Origin: Acetatifactor muris
GTDB taxonomy: Bacteria > Bacillota > Clostridia > Lachnospirales > Lachnospiraceae
Length of the DNA stretch: 64,000 nt
Assembly (NCBI GenBank): GCA_023663635.1
Contig: JAMPHD010000011.1
Location: 1 to 64,000, forward strand
Direction of reading: 5' to 3'
The notes under the pieces are model-generated. The model did no database searches. It saw only the letters and a program-made list of their open reading frames with translations, and was not told the DNA's origin. Below, piece by piece: positions 43,467-51,403 of this stretch. Position 1 is the first letter of the stretch. Each line of letters begins with the position of its first letter. Both the position numbers and the translations under genes were made by a program.

Positions 43467-44295
43467 GATAGCAAGAAATTTTGTGGAGATCGGGATACAT
43501 AAGGTTCGGCTTTCCGCCTTTAAGATGGTGGTGTTGGGGATTTTTGCCGGGATCTTCATAGGCTTTGCGGGCATTGCCTCCACCACGGCCTCCGCCACCA
43601 TATCCAATCCTTCCGTGGCAAAGCTTGTGGGAGCCTGTGTGTTCCCCGCCGGCATGGCCATGGTGTTGGTGGCGGGCAGCGAATTGTTCACGGGCAACAA
43701 TCTGATCGTCATCTCCCTGTTGGAGCGCAAGATCAGGCTGTGGGAGATGCTGAAGAACTGGCTGTGCGTATTCGCGGGCAACTTTATCGGCGCGGCCTTT
43801 GTGGCGGCGTTGGTGGTGTACGGGCACACGCCGGATCTGTTCGAGGGGGTTCTGGCCGACAAGATGGTGGCGGCCGCCATGTCCAGAGTGACGCAGACTT
43901 TTCCGGAGGCGTTCATAAGAGGCATATTATGCAATATTCTGGTATGCATCGCCGTGTGGGCGGCCTTTGCGGCCAAGAAGGTATCGGGCAAGCTGCTCAT
44001 GAGTTTCTGGCCCGTGATGCTCTTTGTGCTGTGCGGTTTTGAGCACAGCATCGCGGATATCTACTTTGGGGTGGCCGGGATCCTGACGGCCGCGGAGTAC
44101 GGCATAGAGGCATCGGCGCTCGGCTGGGGGAGTTTCCTCTGCCGCAATCTGCTGCCGGTGACATTGGGCAATATCGTGGGAGGCGCCGGCATCGTGGGAG
44201 TGGGCTATTGGATGATGTATCTGCGCCATACCCCTGGCTATGCGCTGTCCATTCAGGATGAGCAGGAGGAATTGGATATCGCGGAGGAGTACTAA
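43450..44295 (+). CDS. formate/nitrite transporter family protein
   Basis: A FocA/NirC-type pentameric channel subunit of 281 residues with six transmembrane helices. The family signature is visible as AGIFIGFAGIASTTASATI, FTGNNLIVISLLE, RGILCNILVCIAVWAA and FEHSIADIYF (the conserved His). It probably carries formate or a similar short-chain anion out of the fermenting cell. ATG 43450 follows AAAGGAGG; the frame opens earlier at 43387 but inside the YkgJ-like gene. Confidence 0.9.
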   Translation: MHSPLEIARNFVEIGIHKVRLSAFKMVVLGIFAGIFIGFAGIASTTASATISNPSVAKLVGACVFPAGMAMVLVAGSELFTGNNLIVISLLERKIRLWEMLKNWLCVFAGNFIGAAFVAALVVYGHTPDLFEGVLADKMVAAAMSRVTQTFPEAFIRGILCNILVCIAVWAAFAAKKVSGKLLMSFWPVMLFVLCGFEHSIADIYFGVAGILTAAEYGIEASALGWGSFLCRNLLPVTLGNIVGGAGIVGVGYWMMYLRHTPGYALSIQDEQEELDIAEEY

Positions 44296-44303
44296 AGTTT
44301 TGA

Positions 44304-44332
44304 TTGCAAAACTACCTGTGATGTAGTAAAAT
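44304..44332 (+). promoter_or_regulatory. promoter of the YegP-like gene
   Basis: TTGCAA (44304-44309), 17-bp spacer, TAAAAT (44327-44332). It would serve the YegP-like, GGDEF and possibly PilZ genes. Confidence 0.6.
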
Positions 44333-44375
44333 ATTCATGATTCTAACTATAATAATCTACAGGAGGATGAGTACA

Positions 44376-44741
44376 ATGGGTAAGTTTGTTGTGAAAAAGA
44401 CCAATACCGGGATCAAGTTTGACTTAAAGGCAGGCAACGGTGAAGTGATCGCCACTTCCGAGGTATATACTTCCGAGGCGGCTTGTAAGAACGGTATTGA
44501 ATCCGTGAGAAAGAACGCACCGATCGCGCCCGTTGAGGATCAGACCATAGAGGGATTCGCCACCGAGAAGAATCCCAAGTTTGAAGTATATCAGGACAAG
44601 GCCGGGGAGTATCGTTTCCGCTTAAAGGCCACCAACGGCCAGATCATTGCCGTGGGCGAGGGATACAAGGCCAAGTCCGGCTGTATGAACGGAATCGAGT
44701 CCGTCAAGAAGAACGCGCCTGAGGCAGAGGTAGTGGAGTAG
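44376..44741 (+). CDS. YegP family protein with two DUF1508 repeats
   Basis: A 121-residue protein made of two tandem DUF1508 units: FVVKKTNTGIKFDLKAGNGE ... GIESVRKNAP and FEVYQDKAGEYRFRLKATNG ... GIESVKKNAP. YegP-type proteins are small beta-strand proteins of unknown function. ATG 44376 is 9 nt from AGGAGG (44361-44366); ATG 44367 abuts the site and is less likely. Only 6 bp separate it from the diguanylate cyclase gene, suggesting co-expression. Confidence 0.9.
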   Translation: MGKFVVKKTNTGIKFDLKAGNGEVIATSEVYTSEAACKNGIESVRKNAPIAPVEDQTIEGFATEKNPKFEVYQDKAGEYRFRLKATNGQIIAVGEGYKAKSGCMNGIESVKKNAPEAEVVE

Positions 44742-44747
44742 GCACGG

Positions 44748-46499
44748 ATGGAAAATCAGAGTGTTTATGAAGTAAAAGTAAACAAGGCCACATATGATGT
44801 GATTTCAGCCAACACGGCATTTTACGCCTTCATGGGCTCCAGGATCTACAACAGTTTCGACCATGTGATGGATCCGACTGACGCGCAGCGTCTGCCGGAA
44901 TATGTGAAAAACGGCGGTGATGCCATTCTGACCATGATCTCCGAGGAGGGAGAGCCGCTGCGCTGTCTGGCGACGTTCACCGTGCAGGACGAGGCTCTGG
45001 TGGATATCAGACTGCTTTTGTTGGAAGAACTCAAAGAGCGGGAGAAACAGACGCAGTATCGCGTGGGCAAGAAGAACGGCATCTTAAGCCTGTACGGCGA
45101 CTATTTCTTTGAGTATGAGGTGGCGGAGGACAATGTGAGGATCTATGCCGCCGACCGCTTTGAACAGAATGTGCTCTCCGTGACTTTTGAGGAGTTTGAA
45201 CAGAAACTCTTGGAGCGCGCGGACGAGAGCAATGAGGAGGATGTCCGGAAACTGATCGCCACCCTGCGGGCAGGCACACAGCGATTTATCGTCAATATAG
45301 CGGGTGACATACTGAACCTGAAGGAGACGGCGTTCACGCTGTTCAAAGGGATATCCTATCATGAGAACGGCGAGTATATCTACTCTACGGGCTATGTCCA
45401 TTTTTGGAATGAGCGTTCCGTGGAATCGGCGGAGACCAAGCGGGCCATGGAGAGGGATTACCTCACGGGCGTACTCACCAAGGCGGAGATCTCCAATCTG
45501 GCCATCAATATTGTGGACGTGAAGAAGATCAGCAATGTGACCATCGCCATCATCGACATCGACTATTTCAAGAAGGTCAATGATGTGTACGGCCATATGA
45601 TGGGAGACGAGGTGCTGAAGAAGGTTGCCAACATCATCCAGAATGAGGTTCGGGAGGACGGTCTGGTGGGCCGTTTCGGCGGCGATGAATTTGTGGTGGT
45701 CTTCTATGACGCCTATGACATGGAGACCATGCGGGAACGTCTCAGGAGCATCAAGAACGGCGTGGCATCCAGTTTTGTGAAGACCAAGAGCGGGGAAGAT
45801 ATCTCCATCACGCTCTCCATCGGATGCGCCGCCTATCCCAAGGACGCGGACAATTACGAGGATCTGTTCTTCCTGGCTGACTTCGCGCTCTATCGGGCGA
45901 AGGAGAAGGGACGCAACCGCTATATCATCTACAATCGGGACAAGCACGGCACATTGGAGGACATCAAGAATACCAAGATGACCGTCAACACCTTGAACAG
46001 CAGGGGTAATATGTCCATGGCGGAGTTGATCTGCGCCATGCAGGACAAGGTATACACGGGGCAGTCCTATCCTCTGGATGAGCTGTTGGACGATGTGGCG
46101 TTAAACCTCAATATACAGCGTGTGATGCTGTACGCGGGCCGTCCCTCCGGACTGGTGGGCATGGCCGGCGCCAACAGACTGTCCAAGGCCGTCATAGAAT
46201 CTACGAGGGATTACGCTCTCTCCCCCGCGCTCGTGAAACTCTACGATGAGACGGGAGTGGTCGTGGTGGACAATGTGAGACGTTTTGAGAGCTCCAGCCC
46301 TACCGTGTATGAGAAACTGACCAAACAGGGAATTTTTTCCTTTGTGCATGTGAGATTTAAGGACAAAAACGGAACGGATGCCATCCTGAGCCTTGAGTAT
46401 GTCAAGGGCACCATGTCGTGGAATCGAGCGCACCTGCCCTACTACAGACTCTTGGCGAGACTGTTGTCGGAATATGACTTGGGGGGGCAAAACCGGTAA
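44748..46499 (+). CDS. diguanylate cyclase with sensory N- and C-terminal regions
   Basis: Soluble GGDEF protein of 583 residues making c-di-GMP. Residues about 1-215 look like two PAS-type sensory domains (ISANTAFYAFMGSRIYNSF; YFFEYEVAEDNVRIYAADRF). The cyclase domain spans about 230-400 with the active-site GGDEF at 311-315 and DYLTGVLTKAEI at its start. The inhibitory RxxD site five residues upstream is altered to REDG (Arg302, Gly305), so product inhibition may be lost. Residues 430-580 form a GAF-like C-terminal domain. A PilZ effector is encoded 27 bp downstream. Confidence 0.9.
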   Translation: MENQSVYEVKVNKATYDVISANTAFYAFMGSRIYNSFDHVMDPTDAQRLPEYVKNGGDAILTMISEEGEPLRCLATFTVQDEALVDIRLLLLEELKEREKQTQYRVGKKNGILSLYGDYFFEYEVAEDNVRIYAADRFEQNVLSVTFEEFEQKLLERADESNEEDVRKLIATLRAGTQRFIVNIAGDILNLKETAFTLFKGISYHENGEYIYSTGYVHFWNERSVESAETKRAMERDYLTGVLTKAEISNLAINIVDVKKISNVTIAIIDIDYFKKVNDVYGHMMGDEVLKKVANIIQNEVREDGLVGRFGGDEFVVVFYDAYDMETMRERLRSIKNGVASSFVKTKSGEDISITLSIGCAAYPKDADNYEDLFFLADFALYRAKEKGRNRYIIYNRDKHGTLEDIKNTKMTVNTLNSRGNMSMAELICAMQDKVYTGQSYPLDELLDDVALNLNIQRVMLYAGRPSGLVGMAGANRLSKAVIESTRDYALSPALVKLYDETGVVVVDNVRRFESSSPTVYEKLTKQGIFSFVHVRFKDKNGTDAILSLEYVKGTMSWNRAHLPYYRLLARLLSEYDLGGQNR

Positions 46500-46526
46500 G
46501 GGATCGCGATATAGTGAGGGATGCAG

Positions 46527-47087
46527 ATGAGCCTGAGTGAGGATATAAGGCAGCATAGGATTGTGATTCAGGATACGGTGACTGATAGGGCGATCGCGGA
46601 TGCCACCATACTCAAATACGATGCGGGGACGGGTGAGATCGAGATTGACGCGGACCAGGCGGAGCTGTCGGAGGGAGCCGCGATCAGCGCGCTGATTTTT
46701 ACCGCCTCCGGTCTCTATGAGAGCCACGGAGTGGTCCGGGACAAAGACGGCACGAAGGTACGGATCGCTCTCTACGAGGGTATGGCTCATGACGCGAGGC
46801 AGGCGGTGCGCTATCAGGTAAACATAAGCGGCGAGGTGGATTCCGTCACCGGGCCTCAGACGGGCAAGCGGCCGGGAGGTTTCGAGATCACGATCCTCAA
46901 TATGAGTTCCATAGGTCTTCTGTTGCAGGCGCCGGCGGGAAAGATCAAGGAGGGCGATACCATTCGGATCCTCACCTCTACCAAGGGACAGCGCATCATC
47001 ATCACGGCGGATGTCAATCGCGTGGAGGACGCGGATCAGGGAAGGGAGCATGTCGGCTGCAGTATTCGGCTTGTAAATTTGGGATAG
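46527..47087 (+). CDS. PilZ domain protein (c-di-GMP effector)
   Basis: A 186-residue protein with a YcgR-like N-terminal beta domain and a PilZ domain. The c-di-GMP ligands are intact: Arg91-x3-Arg95 (RQAVR) and Asn125-x-Ser127-x2-Gly130 (NMSSIG). ATG 46527 is 6 nt from GAGGG; ATG 46521 overlaps the site. Direct linkage to the GGDEF gene suggests a local synthase-effector pair, perhaps acting on flagella or exopolysaccharide, though neither is encoded here. Confidence 0.88.
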   Translation: MSLSEDIRQHRIVIQDTVTDRAIADATILKYDAGTGEIEIDADQAELSEGAAISALIFTASGLYESHGVVRDKDGTKVRIALYEGMAHDARQAVRYQVNISGEVDSVTGPQTGKRPGGFEITILNMSSIGLLLQAPAGKIKEGDTIRILTSTKGQRIIITADVNRVEDADQGREHVGCSIRLVNLG

Positions 47088-47101
47088 CAGTATCAATGAT
47101 G

Positions 47102-47141
47102 CGAAGAAATTGGACGGTATGGCCGCAGAGTTCTTCGTTTT
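47102..47141 (+). terminator. possible terminator after the PilZ gene
   Basis: CGAAGAA (47102-47108) pairs with TTCTTCG (47131-47137) around a 22-nt loop, followed by four Ts. It precedes the second leader-element copy. Confidence 0.5.
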
Positions 47142-47144
47142 AAC

Positions 47145-47180
47145 ATAAGGACAGTTCGCGGAGCGCGCTGCCCGTTGTTT
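47145..47180 (+). repeat. leader hairpin-like element, copy 2
   Basis: Second copy of the 36-nt element found at 183-218 (28 of 36 identical). Here the arms around the GGA loop pair in 9 of 11 positions. It ends 5 bp before the GGGAGG ribosome-binding site of the MoxR gene. Confidence 0.5.
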
Positions 47181-47199
47181 CATCGGGAGGTTGCAGAGG

Positions 47200-48144
47200 A
47201 TGGATTACAGAGAGAAAGCATTGACGGTTGCGGAGAGAGTCAACCGCTATATTCTCGGCAAGGAGGACGTGGTCAGGGAGACGCTGGCGGCTTTTTTGGC
47301 GGGAGGCAATATCTTGTTGGAGGATATCCCGGGGGTGGGCAAGACCACCATGGCGCTCCTGTTTGCGGAGACTATCGGATTGGAGTGGAAGAGGGTGCAG
47401 TTTACACCCGATGTCATGCCCTCGGATCTGACGGGATTTTCCATTTACCGCAAGGATCGGGAGGAGTTTGAGTACCGGAAGGGAGCGATCTTCTGCAATC
47501 TGCTGTTGGCGGATGAGATCAACCGCACGACCCCCAAGACCCAGTCGGCTCTTTTGGAGGCGATGCAGGAGCAGCAGGTGACAGTGGAGGGAGTGACGAG
47601 GGTATTGACGCCGCCTTTTTTGGTGATCGCGACCCAAAATCCCTTGGGGGCCGCGGGCACACAGCCCCTTCCTCCGGCGCAGATGGACCGCTTTATGATC
47701 TCCATGTCCATGGGGTATCCGGATTTTGAAAATGAAGTGCTGATGGCTAAGGCCGGAGGTTGGAACAATCTCACCATGCAGGTTGAGCCGGTGACGGACA
47801 GGCTTTCTTTCCTGGAGATGCAAAAGGCGGCGGATGATGTGTTCATCCGGGATGAGGTGTATCGCTATATTGTGGATCTGGTGACGGCGAGCAGGAACCA
47901 CGCTCATGTGGAGCAGGGGGTGAGCCCCAGAGGCACCATCGCTTTGGTCAAAATGTCCAAGGCGTCGGCATGGCTTGCGGGCAACTCCTATGTGTCGCCC
48001 ATGGATGTGGCAGGACAGTTTCTCTATGTGGCGGGACACAGGATACTCTTAAACGTGGCTGCCCGCATGGAGGGTGTGACAAAGGAGCAGGTGATACAGG
48101 ACATTTTGGACCGGGTGAAGAAACCTGAGCTTGGGAAAAAATAG
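47200..48144 (+). CDS. MoxR family AAA+ ATPase
   Basis: A 314-residue MoxR ATPase, a chaperone-like protein that assists assembly of partner complexes. Walker A EDIPGVGKTT, Walker B LLLADEINR, sensor 1 in IATQNPLGAAGTQPLPPAQ and sensor 2 VSPRGTIALVKMSKA are all present. ATG 47200 is 9 nt from GGGAGG (47185-47190). It heads the common MoxR-DUF58-transglutaminase operon; the next gene starts 27 bp later. Confidence 0.93.
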   Translation: MDYREKALTVAERVNRYILGKEDVVRETLAAFLAGGNILLEDIPGVGKTTMALLFAETIGLEWKRVQFTPDVMPSDLTGFSIYRKDREEFEYRKGAIFCNLLLADEINRTTPKTQSALLEAMQEQQVTVEGVTRVLTPPFLVIATQNPLGAAGTQPLPPAQMDRFMISMSMGYPDFENEVLMAKAGGWNNLTMQVEPVTDRLSFLEMQKAADDVFIRDEVYRYIVDLVTASRNHAHVEQGVSPRGTIALVKMSKASAWLAGNSYVSPMDVAGQFLYVAGHRILLNVAARMEGVTKEQVIQDILDRVKKPELGKK

Positions 48145-48171
48145 AGATTCTGAAAGAAATAGGGATTCGGC

Positions 48172-49281
48172 ATGAGAGCTGTACTGTTATTGATCTTGTC
48201 GGCAGCCACTCTGTATGTGGCGGGCATATACCATGCTCCGGGCGGACTGTTTGCCGGAGCCGCGGAGTTTGCCCTCTTTTGCGCCATGTGGATCTCGTCA
48301 CGGATGATGCGAAAGAAGGTGGAGGGGACGATCGTGCCCGAGAGTTTCGGAATGCATCGGGGCGGTTCGCTGCCCTGCCGTCTTGTGCTGCGCAACCGGG
48401 GCAGATGGCCTGTCTGGTGTTGGGATGCGCGCGTCGTGTGGAGACAGGGCGATCACAAGTCCAAATGCAAACTCTCCGGGCAGGCGGAGGGCATGGGAGA
48501 GACTGCGGCGAAGTTTGAGATTTCCGCGGAGCACTGCGGCTTTGTGGAGGTGGATCTCAAGCGTCTGCGCGTGTGGGATCACATGCATCTGTTCCACGGG
48601 AAGGTGAGACGGGGGAGAAAGCGACAGGCGGTTCGGATCCCCGTGTTCCCGCCCTTAAATGTCCTCAGGGTGGAATCTGCGCAGGGAGAGACGATTCAGG
48701 CTGCGGGCAGCGACCGGACAGCCCTTCCGATGGTGGGAAATGACGTGCGGGAGGTACAGCAGTACAGGCTCTATCAGTCGGGGGACTCCGTCAAGGACAT
48801 CCACTGGAAACTCAGCGCCAGGAGCGAGGACTACCAGGTGAAGGAATACAGCAGGGCTGAGGAACATCGCGTGGGCCTTTTTCTGGATTTGGTGGAGAGA
48901 GAGCCTATGGATGAGGAGAGGGCGGATGCCTTTTATGAGATTTTTCTGGCGTTGCTCTTGGGGATGTTGGAGAGATATGAGAGCGTATATCTGTATTGGT
49001 TTGATTGGACCGGGAAAGAATTGGTGACGCACAGAGTCACGGGTGAGGAAGAGTACCGTGAGATTTTGGCCCGGCTGTATGAGGCGGGGTTCATTCCCGG
49101 GGAGGATGTGGACGAAAAGGCCTATCAGGATGAGAAAAGCGCCCGTCTGGGCAGTTCGCTGCTGCAGTTGGATCCGGATCTGCGCCTATCCTATGGCAAC
49201 GCGGGGGAACTTTTGTTAAGACGGTTCTCGGAGCAAGATTACAGGCGTGAGATCGCGGAACAGAAGGTGGTGATTCCATGA
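48172..49281 (+). CDS. DUF58 domain protein
   Basis: A 369-residue protein with two N-terminal transmembrane helices, a beta-rich middle and the DUF58/VWA-like segment REVQQYRLYQSGDSVKDIHW followed by SARSEDYQVKEYSRAEE. DUF58 proteins partner MoxR ATPases and are encoded beside transglutaminase-like membrane proteins, as here. Its stop overlaps the next start (ATGA at 49278), implying translational coupling. Confidence 0.88.
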   Translation: MRAVLLLILSAATLYVAGIYHAPGGLFAGAAEFALFCAMWISSRMMRKKVEGTIVPESFGMHRGGSLPCRLVLRNRGRWPVWCWDARVVWRQGDHKSKCKLSGQAEGMGETAAKFEISAEHCGFVEVDLKRLRVWDHMHLFHGKVRRGRKRQAVRIPVFPPLNVLRVESAQGETIQAAGSDRTALPMVGNDVREVQQYRLYQSGDSVKDIHWKLSARSEDYQVKEYSRAEEHRVGLFLDLVEREPMDEERADAFYEIFLALLLGMLERYESVYLYWFDWTGKELVTHRVTGEEEYREILARLYEAGFIPGEDVDEKAYQDEKSARLGSSLLQLDPDLRLSYGNAGELLLRRFSEQDYRREIAEQKVVIP

Positions 49282-50684
49282 GCCGGCGGAAACTGCATTT
49301 TGGGCGCGCGGTGGCTTATGTGAGCGGAGTGTTGGGATCTTTTCCCATAGTGAGAGAATTTATCAGCATGTATTACGAGGGCAGCAGGGAGGACGCGCGA
49401 TCTTTCGTGCTCTGCTGCGCCTTATTTTGGCTGCTTTGGACAAGGGGATACGCGGCGCTGTACTGCGCGATGGCCGTGGCGGTGTTGATCTGCCCGCTCA
49501 TGAACATTCCTTTGAGTCTGCCGGCGCTCAGTCTGCTCCTGTGTTCCTTTGTGTGCGCCAGAGCGGGGGATCGCCACAGGGCCGTGACCGTGGTATGCGG
49601 TACTTTGGCGGTGGTTGTCTTCCTGGGCGGCTTTCCGGGATACAGATGGAGCGAGACTCTCTCGCAGGGAGCGGCGATGGTGGACCGGTATGTCAACAGG
49701 ATCGGCGTGTCCATATTCGGCGAATCGGATCAGGGGCGTTTTGAGAACGGAAATGTCAGCCGCGGCAACAACTATAGGAACGGTTCCATTCATCTGGAGA
49801 TGGCGCTGGACCGGGCTCCCACGGAGGCCATTTATCTGCGGGGCTATGTCGGGGCGGACTATCGGGGAGACCGGTGGACGGAGGCGGACGAGTCGGATTT
49901 TTACGGGAGCATGGCCCGGCTGAGGGGTGCGGAGGGGAGTGAGGCACAGTTTCAGGCGGTGCAGGAGCATCTCTATTTTATCTTAAACTATGGAGATGTG
50001 AACGAATGGCTCAGCATCATGTCCGGACGCGCTCTGATGCGGGAGGACGTGAGGAAGATGGTCGTCAACCGCTCCGGCGCCGAGGACAGGGAGTATCTGC
50101 CCTATTTTTCCATACGGGCGCAGATGGCGGAACAGTATTATGAATTGGAGGAGGGGCAGGAAGTTGAGACCTTCTTCTATTTTGAACAGGCGGACATGGA
50201 TTCCGATAAGATCAGGAGGGATACGGGGGAATATGCCATGTCCACGCAGTTGCAGCGGAGAGAATATGACAGATATGTGCGGGAGAGATATCTGGATGTG
50301 CCCACGGGACGGCTGTCTGAGCTGACCGAACTGTGCAATGCGCATGCCCTGTCCGACGTGGAGGAAGTGACGGGATTTATCCGCGAGACGGTGCAGCGGG
50401 ATTCGGAATACACGCTGACTCCGGGCAACACACCCCTCAACCGGGATGTCATAGAATATTTTCTGTTTGACAACAGACAGGGTTTCTGCATGCACTATGC
50501 CTCCGCGGCCACGCTGATGTACAGACTGTACGGCATACCCGCCAGATATGTCACCGGCTATGTGGTACATCCTTCTGATTTCAGACGACAGGCGGACGGG
50601 ACCTATGCGGCGGCGGTGACGGATTTCAGACTGCATGCCTGGGTAGAGATCTATCAGGATAATCTGGGATGGACTCCCGTGTAG
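49278..50684 (+). CDS. transglutaminase-like membrane protein, cut short by an amber codon
   Basis: N-terminal 468 residues of a TgpA-like protein: about five transmembrane helices, then an extracytoplasmic domain ending in the transglutaminase core with Cys404 (QGFCMHYASA) and His453 (RLHAWVEIY) before GWTPV. A TAG at 50682-50684 interrupts the frame where family members continue with an acidic residue and a TP motif; the same frame goes straight on (MTPLDY) to 51365. Either the gene is a nonsense pseudogene, the base call is wrong, or TAG is read through. The catalytic core lies before the stop, so a truncated enzyme could still fold. Confidence 0.75.
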   Translation: MSRRKLHFGRAVAYVSGVLGSFPIVREFISMYYEGSREDARSFVLCCALFWLLWTRGYAALYCAMAVAVLICPLMNIPLSLPALSLLLCSFVCARAGDRHRAVTVVCGTLAVVVFLGGFPGYRWSETLSQGAAMVDRYVNRIGVSIFGESDQGRFENGNVSRGNNYRNGSIHLEMALDRAPTEAIYLRGYVGADYRGDRWTEADESDFYGSMARLRGAEGSEAQFQAVQEHLYFILNYGDVNEWLSIMSGRALMREDVRKMVVNRSGAEDREYLPYFSIRAQMAEQYYELEEGQEVETFFYFEQADMDSDKIRRDTGEYAMSTQLQRREYDRYVRERYLDVPTGRLSELTELCNAHALSDVEEVTGFIRETVQRDSEYTLTPGNTPLNRDVIEYFLFDNRQGFCMHYASAATLMYRLYGIPARYVTGYVVHPSDFRRQADGTYAAAVTDFRLHAWVEIYQDNLGWTPV

Positions 50685-51365
50685 ATGACGCCTCTCGACT
50701 ATATGAGCAACGCGATGCCCGCTCCGGACTGGCTGATGCCGGACCGTGTGGGCTATGCGGGCGGCGGTGACGGCTCGGGCGCATCCTCCGGGGTACAGTA
50801 CGCGGAGGAAGAGGACGAGGAAGAGGACGACGGGGACGACGAGGACAACGGGGACGAAGAGGACGACGGGGACGACGAGGACGAAGAGGACGATGAGGAA
50901 GAGGACGAGGGAGACGACACCGGGGAGGAAACCCTGCGGGAGCAGAGGGGATGGCGCAATGATCTCATCCTGCCGGCGGCGGTGGCAGCTTTTTTGGTGA
51001 TATGCGCGGTCCTGTTGTGGTACAGGAGAAAGCGATATCTGCGCAGACTGCGGCAGATGGAAACGCCAAGGCTCTTCTATCGGCTGCTAAAATTACTGCA
51101 CAGGACGGAGAGCCTGAGAGCCGTCACGGGTATGGAGCCGGATTTTGAGGAGAGGCTCAGGGCAGAGTTCTCCTGCTTTACGGAAACGGAGACGGCGGAG
51201 CTGATGCGGATCGTCAAAGAGGCCGCCTATGGGCCGGAGCGCCCTGACGGAGAGGACGGGCGGCGTACCGTGTATGCCTTTTATGAGAGGACGGCGGCTG
51301 AACTGTACGGGCGGATGAGGCTGCCCGGGCGGCTGTACTGCACATGGATCCTGAATATCCGGTAG
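50685..51365 (+). pseudogene. C-terminal part of the transglutaminase-like protein after the amber codon
   Basis: Continues in frame from the preceding gene. About 35 residues after the stop there is a highly acidic tract of some 40 Asp/Glu/Gly residues encoded by GA-rich repeats, then a transmembrane helix (PAAVAAFLVICAVLLWY), a basic patch and a cytoplasmic domain like the DUF4129 tail of TgpA-type proteins. There is no Shine-Dalgarno before ATG 50685, so independent translation is doubtful. I treat it as the detached 3' part of one gene, 49278-51365. Confidence 0.65.
50807..50920 (+). repeat. GA-rich acidic coding repeat
   Basis: Imperfect tandem units of GAGGAC, GACGAC and GGGGAC triplet pairs encode an Asp/Glu-rich tract in the transglutaminase C-terminal region. 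Such tracts are prone to slippage. Confidence 0.8.
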
Positions 51366-51403
51366 GATGGGAACGATTACACAGAGGGGAAGACATAAGC
51401 GAA

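Noticed and set aside
50682-50684. Pyrrolysine or selenocysteine at the in-frame stop
   Set aside because: TAG excludes selenocysteine; no Pyl genes are visible and the protein is not a methylamine methyltransferase. Nonsense mutation or error is simpler.
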